NCBI GenBank assembly: GCA_048595745.1
Contig: CP184361.1
Direction: 5' to 3' (one strand)
Source of the DNA: Aquipseudomonas alcaligenes_A
Lineage (GTDB): Bacteria; Pseudomonadota; Gammaproteobacteria; Pseudomonadales; Pseudomonadaceae
DNA: 64,000 bases
Shown here: piece after piece, positions 60,004 through 64,000 of the stretch
Layout: every line of letters starts with the position of its first letter
Position numbering within the stretch: the stretch's first letter is position 1
Notes under the pieces: generated by a model
What the model was told of the DNA's origin: nothing
Seen by the model: only the letters and a program-made list of their open reading frames with translations
Database searches by the model: none
Made by a program: the position numbers and the translations under genes

Positions 60004-60519
60004 ATGCATTTTATGGCTCGTCTTTCCCTGCTTGCCCTCGCCGCGCTGCTCACCGCCTGCGCCGGCAACCCTCCCGCCAAAGAACCCAGCAATCCCTTCC
60101 CGATCGTGGATGGCAGCGCCGACGACGTGCTGATCAGCGCTATCGGTCTGGTTGGCACGCCCTATCGCTACGGCGGCAACACCCCGGAGAGCGGTTTCGA
60201 CTGCAGCGGCCTGATCGGCTACGTCTACCGCAATTCCGCCGGCATCAGCCTGCCGCGCTCGACCCGCGAGATGATCGGCGTGCGCGCACCCAGCGTGGGC
60301 CGTAACGAGCTGCAGAGCGGCGACCTGGTGTTCTTCGCCACCAACGGCGGGGGCCAGGTCAGCCATGCGGGCATCTATGTCGGCGAGGGTCGCTTCGTGC
60401 ACGCGCCGTCCAGCGGCGGTACCGTGCGCCTGGATTACCTCAGCCAGGCCTACTGGCAGAAGAGTTACCTGGGCGCCAAGCGGGTGCTGGCGGCACGTCA
60501 GCTGGCACGCCAGCCATGA
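60004..60519 (+). CDS. NlpC/P60-family peptidase lipoprotein (copy 2)
   Basis: A 171-residue lipoprotein: lipobox AALLTACAGN, then an NlpC/P60 domain with SGFDCSGLIG, QVSHAGIYVG and FVHAPSSGG. It is similar throughout the domain to the preceding gene, so the pair is a tandem duplication with diverged linkers. The start is ATG 60004 or 60013. Its 3' end overlaps the methyltransferase gene by 4 bases. Confidence 0.9.
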   Translation: MHFMARLSLLALAALLTACAGNPPAKEPSNPFPIVDGSADDVLISAIGLVGTPYRYGGNTPESGFDCSGLIGYVYRNSAGISLPRSTREMIGVRAPSVGRNELQSGDLVFFATNGGGQVSHAGIYVGEGRFVHAPSSGGTVRLDYLSQAYWQKSYLGAKRVLAARQLARQP

Positions 60520-61178
60520 CCAACCGCACGCTGAATCTCGATGACGCGCTGTACCAGTACCTGCTGGACGTTTCCCTGCGCGAGTCACCGCTGCTAAAGC
60601 GCCTGCGCGAGGAGACCGCGCAGCTGCCCACTGCGCGCTGGCAGATTGCGCCCGAGCAGGGCCAGTTCATGGCTCTGCTGGTGCAGATCAGCGGCGCGCG
60701 CAAGATTCTCGAAATCGGCACCTTCACCGGCTACAGCGCGCTGTGCATGGCCCAGGCCATGCCGGCGGACGGCCGGCTGATCTGCTGCGACCTGCCCGGC
60801 GAGTACAACGCCATCGCGGAGCGCTACTGGCACGAGGCGGGAGTGGCCGAGCGCATCGACCTGCGCCTGGCGCCGGCGCTGGAGACCCTCAGTGCGCTGG
60901 AGCGCGGCGGGCAGAGCGAAAGCTTCGACCTGATCTTCATCGACGCTGACAAGGCCAATTACCGGGTGTACCTGGAGCATGCCCTGGTACTGGTGCGTCA
61001 GGGCGGGCTGATCCTGTTCGACAACGTGCTATGGAGCGGCAGGGTGCTGGAACAGAGCCCGGAAAGCGCCGATACCCGCGCCATCCAGGCGCTCAACCGT
61101 GGCCTGCTGCGGGACAGTCGCATCGACCTCAGCCTGCTGCCGCTGGGCGACGGCCTGACCCTCTGTCGCAAACGCTGA
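60516..61178 (+). CDS. O-methyltransferase, caffeoyl-CoA/catechol type
   Basis: A 220-residue class I methyltransferase: ILEIGTFTGYSALCMAQAM for SAM binding, FDLIFIDADKANYRVYLEHA and GGLILFDNVLWSGRV, with the acidic residues that bind a divalent metal. It matches the bacterial O-methyltransferase family 3. Substrate unknown. Confidence 0.88.
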   Translation: MTNRTLNLDDALYQYLLDVSLRESPLLKRLREETAQLPTARWQIAPEQGQFMALLVQISGARKILEIGTFTGYSALCMAQAMPADGRLICCDLPGEYNAIAERYWHEAGVAERIDLRLAPALETLSALERGGQSESFDLIFIDADKANYRVYLEHALVLVRQGGLILFDNVLWSGRVLEQSPESADTRAIQALNRGLLRDSRIDLSLLPLGDGLTLCRKR

Positions 61179-61182
61179 GACC

Positions 61183-61503
61183 ATGGCCGAGACGATCCGC
61201 CTGCCCCCGCAGCCGGCAGCCTGTGAGCTGTGTGCCCGCCAGCTACCGCTGACCCGTCATCACCTGATCCCCAAGGCCCTGCACGACAAACCCTATGTGC
61301 AGAAGCGCTTCGCCAGGGCTGAGCGCATCACCGCCACTCTGTGGGTCTGCCGCGCCTGCCACAACCAGATCCACCGGCTGTTCGACGAGAAGGAGCTGGC
61401 GCTGACCTACAACAGTCGCGAGGCCCTGCTGGCCGACGAGCGCCTGCGCACCTTCGTCGCCTGGCTGGCGAGCAAGCCGGCCGGTTTTACCCCGCGCTTC
61501 TGA
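61183..61503 (+). CDS. Small HNH-type protein
   Basis: A 106-residue protein: CELCARQLPLTRHHLIPKAL with a CxxC pair and HH, then VCRACHNQIHRLFDEKELA with a second CxxC. This is the HNH nuclease fold with its zinc site. The family is widespread next to housekeeping genes and its role is not established. It starts 4 bases after the methyltransferase stop. Confidence 0.82.
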   Translation: MAETIRLPPQPAACELCARQLPLTRHHLIPKALHDKPYVQKRFARAERITATLWVCRACHNQIHRLFDEKELALTYNSREALLADERLRTFVAWLASKPAGFTPRF

Positions 61504-61548
61504 GCGCGCGTTGACGCTCCCGCCCCCAGCCTCTACCCTGCGCGCCTG

Positions 61549-61735
61549 CAACAGGTGCCCCCGCCATGCGTGGCCGAGGGGTGAAACAGGGAAGCCGGTC
61601 CATTCAAGCCGGCGCTGCCCCCGCAACGGTAGGTGAGACAAGGGTCGCCTACGCCACTGTGCTGCGGCACGGGAAGGCGCGACCCGCAGGCCAATGGCCT
61701 GGCTCACGAGCCCGGAGACCGGCCTGTCGCGCTTC
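61549..61735 (+). ncRNA. Cobalamin riboswitch upstream of cobO
   Basis: Contains GGTGAAACAGGGAA near the 5' side, then GCTGCCCCCGCAACGGTAGG, and ends with the B12-box variant AGCCCGGAGACCGGCC (61709-61724). It lies about 115 bases before cobO and should repress cobO, cobB and following genes when cobalamin is plentiful. Boundaries are approximate. An open frame runs through it, but that reading is not a gene. Confidence 0.92.
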
Positions 61736-61850
61736 CACGGCATTGCGGCGGGCTTTGCGGGTGGGCAGGGCCTGTGGCCCTTCCTGCGTGCGTCCGTGTT
61801 TTGCCTTTCGACACCCAATGTCTGGCCCCGGGGCCGGACAGGAGAGCGGC

Positions 61851-62462
61851 ATGGCCGAATCGGCAGAACGCGACGCCCGCCACCAGGCGCGCATGCAGCG
61901 CAAGAAAGCCCTGATCGACGCGAAGATCGCCCAGGCCCAGGACGAATACGGCCTGCTGCTGGTGCACGCCGGCAACGGCAAGGGCAAGAGCAGCTCGGCG
62001 TTCGGCATGGTCGCCCGCGCCCTCGGCCACGGTATGAAGGTCGGCGTGGTGCAGTTCATCAAGGGCGCCGCCAGCACCGGCGAGGAGGCCTTCTTCCGCC
62101 GCTTTCCCGATGAGGTGCAGTGGTTCGTGATGGGCGAGGGCTTCACCTGGGAGACCCAGGACCGCCAGCGCGACATCGCCATGGCCGGCGAGGCCTGGCA
62201 GGTGGCGCAACGTCTGCTGGCCGATGACAGTATCGGCCTGGTGGTGCTGGACGAGCTGAACATCGCCCTCAAGTATGGCTACCTGCAGCTCGATCAGGTG
62301 CTCGCCGACATCGAGGCGCGGCCGCTGCTGCAGCACGTGGTGGTGACCGGGCGCGGCGCCCTGCCTGAGCTGGTCGAGGCGGCGGACACGGTGACCGAGA
62401 TGACGCTGGTCAAGCATGCCTTCAAGGCCGGGGTGAAGGCGCAGAAGGGGGTCGAGTTTTGA
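61851..62462 (+). CDS. cobO: Cob(I)yrinic acid a,c-diamide adenosyltransferase CobO
   Basis: Adenosylates the corrinoid with ATP. From ATG 61851 (GGAG six bases before) it has 203 residues, as in the family. The P-loop is LLVHAGNGKGKSSSAFGM and later motifs are VGVVQFIKGA, LVVLDELNIALKYGYL and HVVVTGRGALPELVEAAD. Earlier in-frame starts would translate the riboswitch and are rejected. Confidence 0.95.
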   Translation: MAESAERDARHQARMQRKKALIDAKIAQAQDEYGLLLVHAGNGKGKSSSAFGMVARALGHGMKVGVVQFIKGAASTGEEAFFRRFPDEVQWFVMGEGFTWETQDRQRDIAMAGEAWQVAQRLLADDSIGLVVLDELNIALKYGYLQLDQVLADIEARPLLQHVVVTGRGALPELVEAADTVTEMTLVKHAFKAGVKAQKGVEF

Positions 62463-62481
62463 ACCGCTACCCTCTCCCCAG

Positions 62482-62562
62482 CCCTCTCCCGCACGCGGGA
62501 GAGGGCGATACGAGCCTCAAGCTCTCGCGTACCACTCCCCTCTCCCATTTATGGGAGAGGGG
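62482..62562. repeat. Pair of REP-like hairpins between cobO and cobB
   Basis: CCCTCTCCCGC (62482-62492) pairs with GCGGGAGAGGG (62495-62505). CCCCTCTCCCAT (62537-62548) pairs with ATGGGAGAGGGG (62551-62562). The 3' flank of the second copy (GGAGGAGAGGG) directly supplies the ribosome-binding site of cobB. Confidence 0.8.
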
Positions 62563-62577
62563 CCGGAGGAGAGGGCA

Positions 62578-63870
62578 ATGACCACGCGCAGTTGCCCGGC
62601 GCTGCTGATCGCCGCGCCTGCCTCCGGCCAGGGCAAGACCACCGTCACCGCCGCCCTGGCGCGCCTGCACCGTCGGGCCGGGCGCCGCGTGCGGGTGTTC
62701 AAGTGCGGCCCGGACTTCCTCGATCCGATGATCCTCGCCCGCGCCAGCGGCGCGCCGGTGTACCAGCTGGACCTGTGGATGGTCGGCGAGGACGAGTGCC
62801 GGCGCCTGCTCGGGCAGGCGGCGCAGGAGGCTGACCTGATCCTCATCGAAGGCGTCATGGGCCTGTTCGATGGCCAGCCTTCGGCCGCCGACCTGGCGCG
62901 CCGCTTCGGCGTGCCGGTGCTCGGCGTGATCGATGCCGGCGCCATGGCCCAGACCTTTGCCGCCCTGGCCTACGGCCTGGCGCATTTCCAGGCCGATCTG
63001 CCGTTCGCCGGGGTGCTGGCCAACCGCACCGGCAGCGAGCGCCACAACGGCATCCTGCAGACCAGCCTGCCGCCCTCGATCCGTTGGTTCGGCGGCCTGC
63101 CGCGCTCGGCGGCGCTGGAGCTGCCACGCCGCCACCTGGGGCTGATCCAGGCCGAGGAACTGGCCGACCTCGATGCGCGTCTGGACGCCGCCGCCGATGC
63201 CCTGCTGGCCAGTGCCGGCGAGGTACTGCCCGAGCCGGTGAGCTTCGCCGCCCCGGACGACCCGTGTATCGAGCCGCTGCTGGCCGGCGTGCGCATCGGC
63301 GTGGCGCGCGACACCAGTTTCGCCTTTCTCTATCAGGCCAACCTCGATTTGTTGCGCGCGCTGGGCGCCGAGCTGCGCTTCTTCTCCCCGCTGGCCGACG
63401 CGGCCCTGCCGGCCGTCGACAGCCTCTACCTGCCCGGCGGCTATCCCGAGCTGCACCTGCAGGCGCTGGCCGACAACCGACCGATGCTGCGGGCCATTCG
63501 TGCTCACCATGACGCCGGCAAGCCGATCCTCGCCGAGTGCGGCGGCATGCTTTACCTGCTCGAGGCCTTGACCGACAAACAGGACGCCAGCGCCGAGCTG
63601 CTCGGCCTGCTGCCGGGCAGCGCGCGCCTGCAGCCACGCCTGGCTGCGCTGGCTCTGCAGCAGGTGGAGCTGCCGGAAGGGACCTTGCGCGGGCATACTT
63701 ACCACCATTCCGTGCTGGACTGTGCCCTGGCGCCGCTGGCCCGGGGCGTTTGCCCGAATGGCAAGCCGGTGGCCGAGGCGGTATATCGTCTGGGGCGCCT
63801 GACCGCCTCCTACATCCACTTCTACCTGCCGTCCAACCCCCGGGCGGCGGCCGAGCTGTTGCTGCCATGA
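62578..63870 (+). CDS. cobB: Cobyrinic/hydrogenobyrinic acid a,c-diamide synthase CobB
   Basis: Glutamine-dependent amidation of the a and c side chains. From ATG 62578 it has 430 residues: ALLIAAPASGQGKTTVTAAL, VFKCGPDFLDPMIL, LIEGVMGLFDG in the synthetase half, and YLPGGYPELHLQAL then ILAECGGMLYLLEAL with the catalytic Cys in the glutaminase half. Its ribosome-binding site lies in a REP-like flank. The stop overlaps the bluB start as ATGA. Confidence 0.95.
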   Translation: MTTRSCPALLIAAPASGQGKTTVTAALARLHRRAGRRVRVFKCGPDFLDPMILARASGAPVYQLDLWMVGEDECRRLLGQAAQEADLILIEGVMGLFDGQPSAADLARRFGVPVLGVIDAGAMAQTFAALAYGLAHFQADLPFAGVLANRTGSERHNGILQTSLPPSIRWFGGLPRSAALELPRRHLGLIQAEELADLDARLDAAADALLASAGEVLPEPVSFAAPDDPCIEPLLAGVRIGVARDTSFAFLYQANLDLLRALGAELRFFSPLADAALPAVDSLYLPGGYPELHLQALADNRPMLRAIRAHHDAGKPILAECGGMLYLLEALTDKQDASAELLGLLPGSARLQPRLAALALQQVELPEGTLRGHTYHHSVLDCALAPLARGVCPNGKPVAEAVYRLGRLTASYIHFYLPSNPRAAAELLLP

Positions 63871-64000
63871 CCGACCACGCCTTCAGCCCCGAGGAACGCG
63901 CCGCGGTGTACCGCGCCATTGCCGAGCGCCGTGACATGCGTCATTTCGCCGGTGGCGAGGTGGCCCCGGAGCTGCTGACCCGGCTGCTGCAGGCGGCGCA
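63867..64000 (+). CDS. bluB: 5,6-dimethylbenzimidazole synthase BluB, 5' part only
   Basis: The first ~44 residues are visible before the window ends. The nitroreductase-like start FSPEERAAVYRAIAERRDMR followed by HFAGGEVAPELLTRLLQAA matches BluB, which makes the lower ligand of cobalamin from reduced FMN. The ATG overlaps the cobB stop. Confidence 0.85.
   Translation, partial: MTDHAFSPEERAAVYRAIAERRDMRHFAGGEVAPELLTRLLQAA

Noticed and set aside
61566..61850. N-terminal extension of CobO through the upstream region
   Set aside because: This stretch is a cobalamin riboswitch, and the ATG at 61851 has a proper ribosome-binding site and gives the normal protein length.
1..64000. tRNA or rRNA genes, insertion sequences, phage genes
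   Set aside because: No rRNA or tRNA-like sequence and no transposase, integrase or phage protein was recognised in reading the window.

Overview
The window looks like a Pseudomonas chromosome. The core gene order ubiG-mtaD-mtnA ... gyrA-serC-pheA-hisC-tyrA/aroA-cmk-rpsA-ihfB ... wbpL-wbpM, and further right chlI / DAHP synthase / cobN / cobW, is the arrangement I remember from P. aeruginosa and relatives. The GC-rich core genes and the tyrA-aroA fusion fit this. The species is not determined; a mendocina/oleovorans-type pseudomonad is only a guess.

Layout. (1) 1-3252: ubiquinone and methionine-salvage genes (ubiG, mtaD, mtnA). (2) 3253-16933: a visibly AT-richer polysaccharide island. It holds a TylF-like methyltransferase, dTDP-L-rhamnose synthesis (rmlBDAC), an ABC exporter (wzm/wzt), a tightly coupled module of aminotransferase, SDR, ATP-grasp ligase and phosphoesterase, and three glycosyltransferases. 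(3) 17204-28830: the conserved block gyrA, serC, pheA, hisC, tyrA-aroA (with an apparent one-base frameshift), cmk, rpsA, ihfB, lapA. (4) 28919-39103: a second surface-polysaccharide block of wbpV-like, wbpL and wbpM genes, then a comEA-like gene, a two-gene hydroxypyruvate/tartronate-semialdehyde pair, two GT2 glycosyltransferases, an SDR and another TylF-like methyltransferase. (5) 39100-46529, minus strand: a sulfatase-led cluster (Tat-exported sulfatase, outer-membrane barrel, TetR regulator, DUF3313 lipoprotein, DUF1254 protein, FadL-like channel, flavin reductase). Its promoter carries a perfect inverted repeat over the -10. (6) 46810-64000: cobalamin genes (cobF, VWA protein, chlI, cobN, cobW, cobE, cobM, cobO, cobB, start of bluB) with two cobalamin riboswitches. 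Interleaved are a DAHP synthase, a Tag-like protein, a sirtuin, two NlpC/P60 lipoproteins, an O-methyltransferase and an HNH protein. GC-rich REP-like hairpins sit in several intergenic gaps of this part.

The most interesting thing I found is between chlI and the DAHP synthase gene. Two small tandem ORFs, each with a good ribosome-binding site, encode peptides packed with Tyr/Phe/Trp (AYFFYGYWF in the first; four Tyr, one Trp and one Phe early in the second). A strong intrinsic terminator lies between them and a hairpin lies just before the DAHP synthase ribosome-binding site. This looks like aromatic-amino-acid attenuation of the first step of the shikimate pathway, with two leader peptides in series. 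Other points worth checking are the tyrA-aroA frameshift, a 12-G tract in a glycosyltransferase gene, the ATP-grasp module of the O-antigen island, the sulfatase cluster and its operator, and a VWA gene whose only sensible start is CTG.
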